Shown here: positions 35,620-47,280 of the stretch, piece by piece | Position numbering within the stretch: the first letter of the stretch is position 1 | Layout: every line of letters starts with the position of its first letter | Assembly: GCF_002843305.1 (NCBI RefSeq) | Contig: NZ_PGSG01000105.1 | Location: forward strand, 62,001 to 126,000 | DNA: 64,000 bases | Source: Streptomyces barkulensis | GTDB taxonomy: Bacteria; Actinomycetota; Actinomycetes; Streptomycetales; Streptomycetaceae | Reading direction: 5' to 3' | Notes under the pieces: generated by a model | The model's input: only the letters and a program-made list of their open reading frames with translations | Told to the model about the DNA's origin: nothing | Databases searched by the model: none | Position numbers and translations under genes: made by a program

Positions 35620-36420
35620 TCAGTTCGGGCTGGTCGGTACGCGGGTGAGGTCCGCCGCGGGAACGGACGGGAGCCTGCCGATCAGCGCCGTCTCGCGCCT
35701 GAGGATCCTCAGCTCCTCGGCCAGCCGCGTGGCGGTGTCCGGAGCCTGCAGCAGCCGCTGCCTGGTCGGGGTGTCCAGGACGGTGGCGGCGGCCACCAGG
35801 TACGACACCACCGACGGCTCGTCCGGCAGCTCCTGACCGCCGGCCAGGGTCCTCTCCCGCGCGCCGGCGAGCTGCTTCTGGTAGGCGCGGAAGGCCCGCA
35901 GCACGCCGGAGGCGAGCGCACCCGCCCCCTCGCCGCCGTCCTCCGCCAGCTCCTCGACCTCGCCGACCAGATACGGCCCCGAGGCGTCGACGGACAGCAG
36001 CCGGAAGCGGGTGGTGCCGGTGGCGAGCACCTCGTAGCCGGCCCCGTTCCCGCCGGCCCGCTCCCCGTCGTCGTCCCCGTCCTCGCCGGCCTCCTCGCCG
36101 TCGCCGGAGCGCTCGCGGATGGACGTGGCGTCGGCGACGCAGCCCACCGTGTGGAAGGCGCGCATCGGGTCGGGGCCGAAGCCCGCGGCCGGCCCGGCGG
36201 CGGCCTGCGCCGTGGGGTCCGGCATCCCGACCGCGGTGGGGGCGACCTCCCGGCCGTCCCGGATGGCGACCACCCCGAAGCGGCGCGGTGCGTCCTCGGG
36301 GATCTCCAGCAGGTCGCGCATGAGGGCGCGGTACCGCTGCTCGAAGACGTTCAGCGGCAGCACCAGCCCCGGGAACAGCACGGTGTTGAGGGGGAAGATC
36401 GGTAGGCGCGTGGTGGTCAC
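35620..36420 (-). CDS. LON substrate-binding domain protein
   Basis: A 266-aa protein with the N-terminal domain of Lon protease only: LPIFPLNTVLFPGLVLPLNVFEQRYRALMRDLLE at residues 6-39, RFGVVAIRDGREV, and ATGTTRFRLLSVDASGPYLVGEVEEL. An acidic insertion (GDGEEAGEDGDDDGE, near residue 115) is unlike the family core. No ATPase or protease domain follows. Such stand-alone proteins are widespread and probably bind peptides or proteins; function is unproven. Start ATG 36420. Confidence 0.88.
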   Translation of the reverse strand: MTTTRLPIFPLNTVLFPGLVLPLNVFEQRYRALMRDLLEIPEDAPRRFGVVAIRDGREVAPTAVGMPDPTAQAAAGPAAGFGPDPMRAFHTVGCVADATSIRERSGDGEEAGEDGDDDGERAGGNGAGYEVLATGTTRFRLLSVDASGPYLVGEVEELAEDGGEGAGALASGVLRAFRAYQKQLAGARERTLAGGQELPDEPSVVSYLVAAATVLDTPTRQRLLQAPDTATRLAEELRILRRETALIGRLPSVPAADLTRVPTSPN

Positions 36421-36510
36421 AGCCGCAGCCTACGGCCTCCCCGCGGTGGGGCGCCCCGTCACCCGTCACCCGCCCGCCGCACGCGCCCCGCGTCCGGCCG
36501 CCGGGCGCGC

Positions 36511-38130
36511 TCACTGACGCCTCAGCAGCCGGGTGGCCCCGGCCGCGACCGTGGTGGCCAGCACCCAGCCGAGCATGATCAGCGCCGCGGCCGTCCACTG
36601 GTAGGCCCCCGCGGGCTTCCAGTGGCTGTCCTGCCCCAGGTCGATCACCGGCAGCAGCAGGTCCAGGACGTACAGCGGGGCGTTCCAGTGCGGCGACTCC
36701 CCCGGTTTGAGCGGGGCCGGCGGCCGCCGGGCGAACAGCACCGCGCCCGAGGCCCACAGCACCGCCATCCACAGGGCGGCCTGGCCCGGCCGGTAGCCGT
36801 AGGCGACCGTCCAGTCCTGCAGATAGCCCCACAGCTTGGCGGCCAGCGGCAGGGTCTCGCGGCGGCGGCGCTGCTTGGCCAGCAGTACCGCGCGCGCGTC
36901 CGCGTCCTCCCCGCTGTTGCGCATCACCGCCGCGAGCTGCTCGTACGGCTCCGGGGCGTACTCCGGCGTCGCCGTCTCCAGCCACCGCAGCCGCTGGGCG
37001 AGGGTGAACCGGCCGCGCGGGATCAGGTTCTGGTAGGTGAACCCGGCCATCCACAGCCCCTCGTCCACCGGCCAGCTCTCCACCCTGTCCACCAGGTTGT
37101 CCACGGTCGCCCCGGCGAGCACCACCCGGCCGCCGCCCGGCCGCTCGGGGGTGAAGCACAGCTCCGGGGTCTGGATGCGGCGCAGCGACAGCTCCTGGTC
37201 GCGCCGGAGGTCGAAGCGGGCGTCGTCCAGCACCAGCGAGTCCCCGAACTTCCCGTCGTCCAGCTTCACCCCGCCGGTGCACTCGAAGCGCTTGACGCGC
37301 CGCACCATGTGGCTGTGCTCGTCCGGAGGCGGCCAGGAGGTGCCGCCCGGCGGAGTGGTGCCGTGGACCACCGGCAGCCGACGCGGCCCGGAGGAGGCGA
37401 AGTGGGCGAAGTGCTCCACGGTCATCTGCGGCGCGTACAGCGCGTACTGTCCGTTGCCGCCGCGCAGGACGCTGCCGTACATGAACAGCGAGCCGCCGAT
37501 CTCCGCGCCGCGCAGGCTCACCTCCCCCTGGGCGAGCATCAGGCTGGCCTGGAGGTCCTGGGCGACCTGGATCCCGTCGGCGGACAGCGACCGCACGCGC
37601 TCCCCCCGGCCGACCGTCATCTCGTTGAGCATCAGGTCCGTGCCTATGGAGGCGTCGGTGAGCCGGACGCCACCGGGAATGGTGCAGCGCGGCAGGTGGA
37701 GATCGCCCTCGGTGCTCATCCGGGCGGCCTCCAGCCTGGGTATGTGGCAGTCGATCATGCGGGCGGTGACCAGCCGGCACTCGTGCAGCAGCACCTCCTG
37801 CTCGAAACGGCACTGCCGGAACTCGAAGTACGGCTCGACCGTCCCGCCGGACAGGTCCAGCTTCCCCGTCACATACACACCGGTCAGCTGCAGGGACGCG
37901 ACACGCCCGAGCAGCGGCGGCGGACCGTGCAGCAGGAGCAGGGCGACGACGCGGGCCCGCACCGTCCGCTGCGGCCCCCACTCGTGGTCGCCGTTCGGGT
38001 CGTCCAGCTCCGCCTCGCCCGAGCGCAGATCGTGCTCGCTGCCGTTGCGGAAGGCCTGCCACATGCCCCACTCCGCGGTGGTCAGCCGGATACCGGGCGG
38101 CGGATCCCCGTTGTTCGGAACATCACTCAC
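36511..38130 (-). CDS. Large membrane protein with repeat-rich N-terminal domain
   Basis: A 539-aa protein of unknown function conserved in Streptomyces (often labelled a membrane-associated oxidoreductase without visible support). Residues about 60-390 consist of short repeats of beta-helix type (LQLTGVYVTGKLDLSGG, FRQCRFEQEVLLHECRLV, VRLTDASIGTDLMLNEM, LRGAEIGGSLFMYGS), like pentapeptide or bactofilin-like solenoids. The C-terminal about 110 residues carry two membrane helices separated by a loop. I see no nucleotide or cofactor motif. ATG 38130 is in a divergent region with hisD. Confidence 0.75.
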   Translation of the reverse strand: MSDVPNNGDPPPGIRLTTAEWGMWQAFRNGSEHDLRSGEAELDDPNGDHEWGPQRTVRARVVALLLLHGPPPLLGRVASLQLTGVYVTGKLDLSGGTVEPYFEFRQCRFEQEVLLHECRLVTARMIDCHIPRLEAARMSTEGDLHLPRCTIPGGVRLTDASIGTDLMLNEMTVGRGERVRSLSADGIQVAQDLQASLMLAQGEVSLRGAEIGGSLFMYGSVLRGGNGQYALYAPQMTVEHFAHFASSGPRRLPVVHGTTPPGGTSWPPPDEHSHMVRRVKRFECTGGVKLDDGKFGDSLVLDDARFDLRRDQELSLRRIQTPELCFTPERPGGGRVVLAGATVDNLVDRVESWPVDEGLWMAGFTYQNLIPRGRFTLAQRLRWLETATPEYAPEPYEQLAAVMRNSGEDADARAVLLAKQRRRRETLPLAAKLWGYLQDWTVAYGYRPGQAALWMAVLWASGAVLFARRPPAPLKPGESPHWNAPLYVLDLLLPVIDLGQDSHWKPAGAYQWTAAALIMLGWVLATTVAAGATRLLRRQ

Positions 38131-41332
<3,202 letters not shown>

Positions 41333-41338
<6 letters not shown>

Positions 41339-41493
41339 GCGTCGCGCGCGCGGCTGCCGGGCCGCTGCCGACGATGATGCGTGTGCTGTGCCGTGCGGGC
41401 GGAGAAGCGAACGGGGAAGGTGCTGTGAGCGTCGCGCGCGCGGCTGCCGGGCCGCGGTCGGCGATGCGTGTGCTGTGCCGTGCGGGCGGAGAA
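41333..41493 (+). repeat. 90-bp-spaced direct duplication after hisB
   Basis: A first copy at about 41333-41409 and a second at about 41423-41493 share near-identical sequence: CTGTGAGCGTCGCG onwards, with a small difference in the middle and a common end TGCGGGCGGAGAAGC. A further 12-bp tandem (GAGAAGCTCACG) follows. Each copy begins with a GTGA start/stop overlap and ends with a ribosome-site-like GGAG. Confidence 0.9.
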
Positions 41494-41526
41494 GCTCACG
41501 GAGAAGCTCACGGAGGAGCGCTGTGA
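41335..41526 (+). CDS. Possible 63-aa coupled ORF built of two repeats
   Basis: GTG 41335 overlaps the hisB TGA, and the frame ends in a TGA (41524-41526) that overlaps GTG 41523 of the next gene, giving GTGA junctions at both ends. The product would be two copies of a unit starting [10 protein letters not shown] and containing [11 protein letters not shown]. No domain is known. Translation is plausible from the overlaps, but the frame could be a by-product of the duplication. Confidence 0.4.
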
Positions 41527-41687
41527 ACGGTGTCTCCATTCTGCTGATCTTCGTGGGGCTCTTCCTGCTCGGCGGCGCCATCTCCTTCTGGAAGCAGCGG
41601 ATGCCCAAGGGGGTCGTCACCCTGCTCGGCATCGGCGCCGCCCTGTCCCTGATCGCCGGAATCCTGCGCCTGGAGGTGTGGTCATGA
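41523..41687 (+). CDS. Small membrane peptide between hisB and hisH
   Basis: A 54-aa protein beginning [18 protein letters not shown], with two membrane helices separated by a short basic loop (FWKQRMPKG). GTG 41523 has a GGAGG ribosome site ten bases upstream, and the stop overlaps the hisH ATG (ATGA). A small membrane protein at this point is a recurring feature of Streptomyces his clusters. Function unknown. Confidence 0.8.
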   Translation: MNGVSILLIFVGLFLLGGAISFWKQRMPKGVVTLLGIGAALSLIAGILRLEVWS

Positions 41688-42325
41688 CGGAGAGGAAGAA
41701 GGTCGTCGTCTTCGACTACGGCTTCGGCAACGTGCGCTCGGCCGAGCGCGCCCTGGCCCGGGCCGGCGCGGAGGTGGAGATCACCGGCGACTACGACACC
41801 GCGATGAACGCCGACGGGCTGCTCGTGCCCGGCGTCGGCGCCTTCGCCGCCTGCATGACGGGTCTGCGCAAGGCCCGCGGCGACTGGGTCGTCGAGCGCC
41901 GGCTCGCCGGCGGGCGTCCGGTGATGGGCATCTGCGTCGGCATGCAGATCCTGTTCGGCCGGGGCATCGAGCACGGGGTCGAGGCCGAGGGCCTGGACGA
42001 GTGGCCCGGCACGGTCGGCCCGCTCAAGGCGGACGTCGTACCGCACATGGGCTGGAACACCGTCGAGGCGCCCGGGGACTCCAGGCTGTTCGCGGGCCTG
42101 CCCGCCGACGCCCGCTACTACTTCGTGCACTCCTACGCCGTGCACGACTGGGAGCTTGAGATCACCAACCCCGCCATGGCCGCCCCCAGGGTCACCTGGG
42201 CCACCCACGGCGAGCGGTTCGTCGCGGCCGTGGAGAACGGCCCGCTGTGGGCCACCCAGTTCCACCCCGAGAAGTCCGGCGACGCCGGCGCGCAGCTGCT
42301 GACCAACTGGATCAGCACCCTCTAG
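41684..42325 (+). CDS. hisH: Imidazole glycerol phosphate synthase, glutaminase HisH
   Basis: A 213-aa class I glutamine amidotransferase that feeds ammonia to HisF. The nucleophile is C84 in GICVGMQ, and the His/Glu pair is in TQFHPEKSG near residue 193. The N-terminal [13 protein letters not shown] and [11 protein letters not shown] are typical. The start ATG 41684 overlaps the small membrane peptide. HisF lies 1.2 kb downstream, after priA and ridA. Confidence 0.96.
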   Translation: MTERKKVVVFDYGFGNVRSAERALARAGAEVEITGDYDTAMNADGLLVPGVGAFAACMTGLRKARGDWVVERRLAGGRPVMGICVGMQILFGRGIEHGVEAEGLDEWPGTVGPLKADVVPHMGWNTVEAPGDSRLFAGLPADARYYFVHSYAVHDWELEITNPAMAAPRVTWATHGERFVAAVENGPLWATQFHPEKSGDAGAQLLTNWISTL

Positions 42326-42373
42326 CCCCACCCGCCACCACCCCGATCCCCAGGACCTTAGGACCGCCAGCTG

Positions 42374-43105
42374 ATGAGCACCCACCGTCTCGAACTCCTC
42401 CCCGCCGTCGACGTCCGCGACGGACAGGCCGTCCGCCTCGTCCACGGCGAGTCCGGCACCGAGACCTCCTACGGCGACCCGCTGGAGGCCGCCCTGGCCT
42501 GGCAGCGGGCGGGGGCGCAGTGGCTGCATCTGGTGGACCTGGACGCCGCGTTCGGCACCGGCGACAACCGCGAGCGGATCGCCGAGGTCGTCCGCACCAT
42601 GGACATCAGGGTCGAGCTCTCCGGCGGCATCCGCGACGACGCCTCCCTGGCCGCCGCGCTGGCCACCGGCTGCACCCGGGTGAACCTGGGCACCGCCGCA
42701 CTGGAGAGCCCCGAGTGGGTGGCCAAGGTGATCGCCGAGCACGGTGACAGGATCGCCGTCGGCCTCGACGTGCGCGGCACAACCCTGCGCGGGCGCGGCT
42801 GGACCCGCGACGGCGGCGACCTCTACGAGACGCTGGAGCGCCTGAACTCCGAGGGCTGCGCCCGCTACGTCGTCACCGACATCGCCAAGGACGGCACCCT
42901 CAAGGGCCCCAACCTCCAGCTGCTGAAGGACGTCTGCGCCGCCACCGACCGCCCGGTCGTCGCCTCCGGCGGCGTCTCCTCCCTTGACGACCTGCGTGCG
43001 ATCGCCACCCTGGTACCCGAGGGCGTCGAGGGAGCCATCGTGGGCAAGGCCCTCTACGCCAAGGCGTTCACCCTGGAAGAGGCCCTGGAGGCAGTGTCCC
43101 GATGA
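42374..43105 (+). CDS. priA: Bifunctional HisA/TrpF isomerase PriA
   Basis: A 243-aa TIM-barrel enzyme. In actinobacteria without trpF, this protein isomerises both ProFAR (histidine pathway) and PRA (tryptophan pathway). The catalytic pair is D11 in [11 protein letters not shown] and D130-T-type site in [27 protein letters not shown] and [12 protein letters not shown] hold the phosphates. No separate trpF is found beside trpC-trpM-trpB-trpA below, which supports the dual role. The ATG is 48 bases after hisH; the stop overlaps ridA. Confidence 0.93.
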   Translation: MSTHRLELLPAVDVRDGQAVRLVHGESGTETSYGDPLEAALAWQRAGAQWLHLVDLDAAFGTGDNRERIAEVVRTMDIRVELSGGIRDDASLAAALATGCTRVNLGTAALESPEWVAKVIAEHGDRIAVGLDVRGTTLRGRGWTRDGGDLYETLERLNSEGCARYVVTDIAKDGTLKGPNLQLLKDVCAATDRPVVASGGVSSLDDLRAIATLVPEGVEGAIVGKALYAKAFTLEEALEAVSR

Positions 43106-43563
43106 CGGAGTCCGCGGCGGTGGGACGGGAAAGCGACGCAGAGGGGGAGGCGGCCGGAGACGGCCGGCGCCTCCGGCGCGTGCGCAGCGACAGCCACTGG
43201 GAGGAGACCATCGGCTCCGCCCGGGCCGTCGAGATCGGCGACCGGATCCTCGTCGCGGGCACGATGCCCCTGGCCGACGGGGCGATCCAGGGCGAGGGCG
43301 ACCCTTACGTCCAGGCCCGGACCGCCTTCGAGCGGGCCGTGGCGGCTCTGGAGCCGTTCGGCCTGGACGTCCGCTCCGTCGTCCGTACCCGCATGTACAT
43401 AACCCACGCGCGCGACGTGGAGGACGTGGGCCGCGCCCACCGTGAGGTCTTCGGCTCCGTCCGCCCCGTCGCGACGCTCGTGGTCGTCTCCGGCTTCGTC
43501 GACTCGCGCGTACTGGTCGAGGCGGAGATCGAAGCCTTCCGCACCCCGAAGGAGCACGCCTAA
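43102..43563 (+). CDS. RidA/YjgF family protein
   Basis: A 153-aa RidA-superfamily trimeric protein that deaminates reactive enamine/imine intermediates. The N-terminal about 30 residues are a charged extension. The core holds [15 protein letters not shown], the substrate Arg in [13 protein letters not shown] near residue 98, and [19 protein letters not shown]. It lacks the typical IPGT loop of the archetypal subfamily, so its exact activity is uncertain. ATG 43102 overlaps the priA stop. Confidence 0.88.
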   Translation: MTESAAVGRESDAEGEAAGDGRRLRRVRSDSHWEETIGSARAVEIGDRILVAGTMPLADGAIQGEGDPYVQARTAFERAVAALEPFGLDVRSVVRTRMYITHARDVEDVGRAHREVFGSVRPVATLVVVSGFVDSRVLVEAEIEAFRTPKEHA

Positions 43564-44334
43564 GTGTCCCTGGCCGTACGAGTCATCCCCTGCCTGGACG
43601 TGGACGGCGGCCGGGTCGTCAAGGGGGTCAACTTCCAGAATCTGCGCGACGCCGGCGACCCGGTCGAGATGGCCAAGGTGTACGACGCGGAGGGCGCCGA
43701 CGAGCTGACCTTCCTCGACATCACCGCCTCCTCCGGCGACCGCGAGACCACCTACGACGTGGTGCGCCGCACCGCCGAGCAGGTCTTCATCCCGCTGACG
43801 GTGGGCGGCGGCGTGCGCACCACCGAGGACGTGGACAAGCTGCTGCGCGCGGGCGCCGACAAGGTGGGCGTCAACACCGCCGCCATCGCCCGACCGGAGC
43901 TGATCCGGGAGATCGCCGAGCGCTTCGGCAGCCAGGTGCTGGTGCTGTCGGTGGACGCCCGCCGCTGCCCGGAGGGGACGGTGACGCCGTCCGGCTTCGA
44001 GGTCACCACGCACGGCGGCCGGCGCGGCACCGGCATCGACGCGGTCCAGTGGGCGCACCGGGCCGCCGAGCTGGGGGCCGGGGAGATCCTGCTCAACTCC
44101 ATGGACGCCGACGGCACCAAGGACGGCTACGACATCGCCATGGTCGGCGCCGTCCGCAAGCACGTCACCATCCCCGTCATCGCCTCCGGCGGAGCGGGGA
44201 AGCTCGCCGACTTCGCCCCGGCGGTGGAGGCGGGCGCGGACGCGGTGCTGGCCGCGAGCGTCTTCCACTTCGGTGATCTGCGCATCGGACAGGTCAAGAA
44301 CGCCCTGCGCGAGGCCGGGCACCCGGTGCGCTGA
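43564..44334 (+). CDS. hisF: Imidazole glycerol phosphate synthase, cyclase HisF
   Basis: A 256-aa TIM barrel that cyclises PRFAR using ammonia from HisH, giving IGP and AICAR. Catalytic D11 is in [16 protein letters not shown] and D133-equivalent in [29 protein letters not shown] and [10 protein letters not shown] bind phosphate. GTG 43564 comes directly after the ridA stop. Confidence 0.97.
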   Translation: MSLAVRVIPCLDVDGGRVVKGVNFQNLRDAGDPVEMAKVYDAEGADELTFLDITASSGDRETTYDVVRRTAEQVFIPLTVGGGVRTTEDVDKLLRAGADKVGVNTAAIARPELIREIAERFGSQVLVLSVDARRCPEGTVTPSGFEVTTHGGRRGTGIDAVQWAHRAAELGAGEILLNSMDADGTKDGYDIAMVGAVRKHVTIPVIASGGAGKLADFAPAVEAGADAVLAASVFHFGDLRIGQVKNALREAGHPVR

Positions 44335-44367
44335 CCCGGCGGCCCGGCGGCCGTCCGGGACGCCGGG

Positions 44368-45090
44368 TCACACGCTGTCACGGACGGCGGCCCGCGCGGC
44401 CCCGCGCAGGGCCGCGCCCGCCTCCCGGGGAATCGGGTCGCCGTGCCCGAAGCAGGCGGTCTCCGTCTCCAGGGCGGCCAGCCGGTGGAACGACTCCAGT
44501 GCGCGGGCGCGGTCGAGGTTGAACACTCCCAGTATGGTGCGGCCCTCCACGTTCGCGATCGCGTCCCCCGTGAACAGCACCCCGTGTGCGGGCAGGTGGA
44601 GCGCGATGCTGCCGTCGGTGTGACCGGGCGCGGCCACGACCCGCGCCCCGCCGCCGAAGTCGACCATGTCGCCGTCGGCCAGCTCGCGGTCGACCCGGCA
44701 CGGCGGGGCCGCGGGCAGCGGGGGCAGGCTCTCGTACAGCTCGCGCTCCCAGCCGGGCGCGTCGGTGAAGTCCGGCGGCGGACCGGGCAGCTCGCCCCGG
44801 ACGACCGGCGCGTCCAGCCGGTGCGCCATGACGGTCGCGCCGGTCAGTTCGGCGAGTTCGGCGGCGCCTCCGGCGTGGTCCTCGTGGAAGTGGGTCAGGA
44901 TGATGCGGTCGATGTCCTCCGGCTCGTGGCCCAGTTCCCGGACGGCCTCGGCGCCGACGGCCCAGGAGCCGGCGGTCCCGGTGTCCACCAGGGTCAGTGA
45001 ACCGGGATCGCGCCACAGATACGCCTGGCCGACGGTGAAGGCGAACATGTGCAGTCCGGGCAGTACCCGGGTGGTCTCCATGACGCGCAT
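44368..45090 (-). CDS. Metallo-beta-lactamase fold hydrolase
   Basis: A 240-aa MBL-fold protein. The metal motif THFHEDHAGG (residues about 65-74) is followed by VAAPGHTDGS and LFTGDAI, with GHGDP near the C-terminus supplying the last His. It resembles the glyoxalase II/quorum-quenching lactonase group, but the substrate cannot be set. ATG 45090 is used; ATG 45081 (METTRVLPG) is equally possible. It converges with hisF, and no strong terminator is seen between them. Confidence 0.88.
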   Translation of the reverse strand: MRVMETTRVLPGLHMFAFTVGQAYLWRDPGSLTLVDTGTAGSWAVGAEAVRELGHEPEDIDRIILTHFHEDHAGGAAELAELTGATVMAHRLDAPVVRGELPGPPPDFTDAPGWERELYESLPPLPAAPPCRVDRELADGDMVDFGGGARVVAAPGHTDGSIALHLPAHGVLFTGDAIANVEGRTILGVFNLDRARALESFHRLAALETETACFGHGDPIPREAGAALRGAARAAVRDSV

Positions 45091-45161
45091 CCGAACACGC
45101 GGACCGCCGGGCCGTGCCGCGCCGCGCCGTCGGCTCGACCGGAAGAGAGCCTTACGGGGGA

Positions 45162-45181
45162 CCCGGGGCCCGGGCCCCGGG
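45162..45181 (-). terminator. GC hairpin after the DinB-like gene
   Basis: CCCGGGGC (45162-45169) and GCCCCGGG (45174-45181) form an 8-bp stem just beyond the stop at 45199 of the minus-strand gene. Confidence 0.45.
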
Positions 45182-45198
45182 GATCCGGCCCCCGGGCG

Positions 45199-45831
45199 TC
45201 AGAGGCCGAGCTTCGCCTCGCGTACGCGCGCCACGGACTTCTCGTCGCCCTCCAGTTCCACCCGTGCCGAGTCCTGCCGGCCGGAGACGAAGAGGAGCAG
45301 CTCACCGGGCTCGCCGGTGACGGTGACCACCGGGGCGCCTTTGCGGGCCACCGCCACCTGGCCGTTGGGGCGGCGCAGCACCAGGCCGACCGGGCACCGG
45401 CGGCCGTAGGCGCGGGCGGTGGTCTCCAGCCGCCGCCACAGGGCGTCGGCGAGCACCGGGTCGATCTCGCGCGGCGTCCAGTCCGGCCGGGCCCGCCGGA
45501 TGTCCTCACCGTGGACGAAGAACTCCACGGTGTTGGCCGCCTCGTCGACCTGCTTGAGGGAGAAGGGCGACATCCGCGGTGGCCCGGTGCGGATGAGCTG
45601 GATCAGCTCCTCGTACGGCTTGGCCGCGAACTCCTGCTGCACACGCTCCAGCCGGGGCTGCAGTGCCTTGACCAGTATCCCGCCGGCGGCGTCCGCGCGG
45701 CGCTCGCGTACCACGACGTGAGCCGCCAGCTCCCTGGTCCGCCACCCCTCGCACAGGGTGGGCGCCTCGGGTCCGTAGGTCTCCAACAGATCGGCGAGCA
45801 GAAGGCGTTCGCGCCGGGCGTGGGTCGACAT
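45199..45831 (-). CDS. TIGR03085-type DinB/maleylpyruvate isomerase-like protein
   Basis: A 210-aa protein of the mycothiol-dependent maleylpyruvate isomerase N-terminal/DinB-like four-helix family (TIGR03085). The N-terminal LLADLLETYGPEAPTLCEGWRTRELAAHVVVRER is diagnostic, with His-type metal ligands in AAHVVV and FFVHGED. The C-terminal part (VGLVLRRPNGQVAVA...) is the SCP-like small domain. It is probably a mycothiol-linked enzyme, but the reaction is unknown. Confidence 0.85.
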   Translation of the reverse strand: MSTHARRERLLLADLLETYGPEAPTLCEGWRTRELAAHVVVRERRADAAGGILVKALQPRLERVQQEFAAKPYEELIQLIRTGPPRMSPFSLKQVDEAANTVEFFVHGEDIRRARPDWTPREIDPVLADALWRRLETTARAYGRRCPVGLVLRRPNGQVAVARKGAPVVTVTGEPGELLLFVSGRQDSARVELEGDEKSVARVREAKLGL

Positions 45832-45882
45832 ACGGCCACCCTACGGCCGTGTGCCGGCCCACGCCACGCACCGCGCCCGGGG

Positions 45883-46737
45883 TCAGCCCGGCAGCGGCGC
45901 GTCCAGATCCGGGCCGTCCACCTTGTTGCTGAGCGTCAGGGAGCAGGTGACCTGGTCCTCACCGCGCTCGTAGGTCAGGAGCGTCGGATAGATGGCGTAG
46001 TAGTAGTAGGTCCTGTCCTGCGGCATCCGGGCCAGCCGCTTCTTCACGTCCGCCCTGCACAGCGACATGACCTCCTTCTGCAGCTCCGCCTGGGTGTCGA
46101 AGTCGCCGGTGATCGTCTCGTTGGCGATCACCTCGCCGTCGTGGGGCTCGTCGCAGGGCCGCTCCTCGACCTCGGTGACATCGCTGCTCAGCGACGGGTG
46201 GTCGAAGCAGGTGCCCGGGTCGAGCACCACGTACAGCACCAGGTCGCTGGGCATCGCCGTCACGTCGGGCGTGGGCGCGCCGGTGGTCGGAGCCTCCGTC
46301 GGCTCCTCGCTCACCTCGGGTGAGGTGGGGGAGGGCTCGGGGGAGGGCGGGTCGCTGGGTGTGACGCCCGGCTTCGCCCGTTGGTCCTCACCGCTTCCGC
46401 CGTCGGCGGCCAGCAGCACGCCCCCGACGATCAGCCCCGCGACGACCACCGCGGCGATGATGATCGCGGCGATCTTCCCGCCGTTGCCCCCGCCGCCCCC
46501 GCCCGGCGGGGGCGGGTAGGGGCCGGGCGCGCCGGGGCCGCCGGGCGCGCCCGGGTAGCCGTACCCTCCGGGCCCGCCCGGGGCCCCGGGCGGGCCCGGA
46601 GGGCCTCCTGGAGTCGGATAGCCGTAACCGCCCGCGGGCGGACCGGGCTGCTCGGGCGGACCGAAGCCCTGCGGCGGACCGAAACCGCCGCCTGGACCGG
46701 GGTTGTGCGCGCCGCCACGCGGCGGTGGATAGCTCAT
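45883..46737 (-). CDS. Septum_form domain membrane protein
   Basis: A 284-aa bitopic protein. Residues 1-85 are a Gly/Pro/Tyr-rich cytoplasmic tail ([15 protein letters not shown]). A single helix follows ([21 protein letters not shown], split across residues about 90-110), then a Ser/Pro/Thr linker and an extracytoplasmic domain. That domain resembles the Septum_form family (GTCFDHP ... [22 protein letters not shown]) and holds three cysteines. It may act at the cell surface or in division, which is unproven. CATCCT at 46749-46744 lies six bases before ATG 46737, with TTGGCA 16 bp further upstream, indicating a leaderless message. Confidence 0.8.
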   Translation of the reverse strand: MSYPPPRGGAHNPGPGGGFGPPQGFGPPEQPGPPAGGYGYPTPGGPPGPPGAPGGPGGYGYPGAPGGPGAPGPYPPPPGGGGGGNGGKIAAIIIAAVVVAGLIVGGVLLAADGGSGEDQRAKPGVTPSDPPSPEPSPTSPEVSEEPTEAPTTGAPTPDVTAMPSDLVLYVVLDPGTCFDHPSLSSDVTEVEERPCDEPHDGEVIANETITGDFDTQAELQKEVMSLCRADVKKRLARMPQDRTYYYYAIYPTLLTYERGEDQVTCSLTLSNKVDGPDLDAPLPG

Positions 46738-46793
46738 GCCGGAAGGATGCCGTACCGCACGGACATGCCAAGTCCCGGGTGCGTCACAACCCT

Positions 46794-46819
46794 GCCACAG
46801 GGCCGTACGGCCCTGTGGC
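46794..46819. promoter_or_regulatory. 26-bp perfect palindrome, divergent spacer
   Basis: The palindrome GCCACAGGGCCGT plus its complement has no unpaired centre. It lies between the divergent septum_form and hisI genes, where a terminator is not expected, so an operator is a reasonable guess. Confidence 0.5.
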
Positions 46820-46896
46820 GCGTACCGCGAACCCCGTCCGTCCCGGTCCTCGGGCGGGGTTCGCGGCGGGTGCCGCGGCGACGGCACAATGACCCC

Positions 46897-47280
46897 ATGC
46901 CCCGATCCCCACTCGACCCCGCCGTCGCCGCCCGCCTCAAGCGCAACGCCGACGGCCTGGTGCCCGCCATCGCCCAGCAGTACGACACCGGTGAGGTGCT
47001 GATGCTCGGCTGGATGGACGACGAGGCACTGCACCGCACCCTCACCACCGGCCGCTGCACCTACTGGAGCCGCAGCCGCGGCGAGTACTGGGTCAAGGGC
47101 GACACCTCCGGGCACGTCCAGCACGTGAAGTCCGTGGCCCTGGACTGCGACGGGGACACCGTGCTGGTGAGGGTCGACCAGGTGGGCGCCGCCTGCCACA
47201 CCGGGGACCGCACCTGCTTCGACGCCGGTGAGCTGCCGCTGGGCGGCCCCGCGTCGGCGCGGGAGGGGAGCCCGGCATGA
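46897..47280 (+). CDS. hisI: Phosphoribosyl-AMP cyclohydrolase HisI
   Basis: A 127-aa zinc enzyme of the histidine pathway. The substrate and metal motifs are [17 protein letters not shown] near residue 57, the Asp pair in DCDGDT near residue 84, and CHTGDRTCF near residue 100 with two zinc cysteines. The gene stands apart from the other his genes and is fused to the trp operon: its TGA overlaps the trpE ATG. CACAAT at 46885-46890 is six bases before ATG 46897, implying a leaderless transcript. Confidence 0.96.
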   Translation: MPRSPLDPAVAARLKRNADGLVPAIAQQYDTGEVLMLGWMDDEALHRTLTTGRCTYWSRSRGEYWVKGDTSGHVQHVKSVALDCDGDTVLVRVDQVGAACHTGDRTCFDAGELPLGGPASAREGSPA

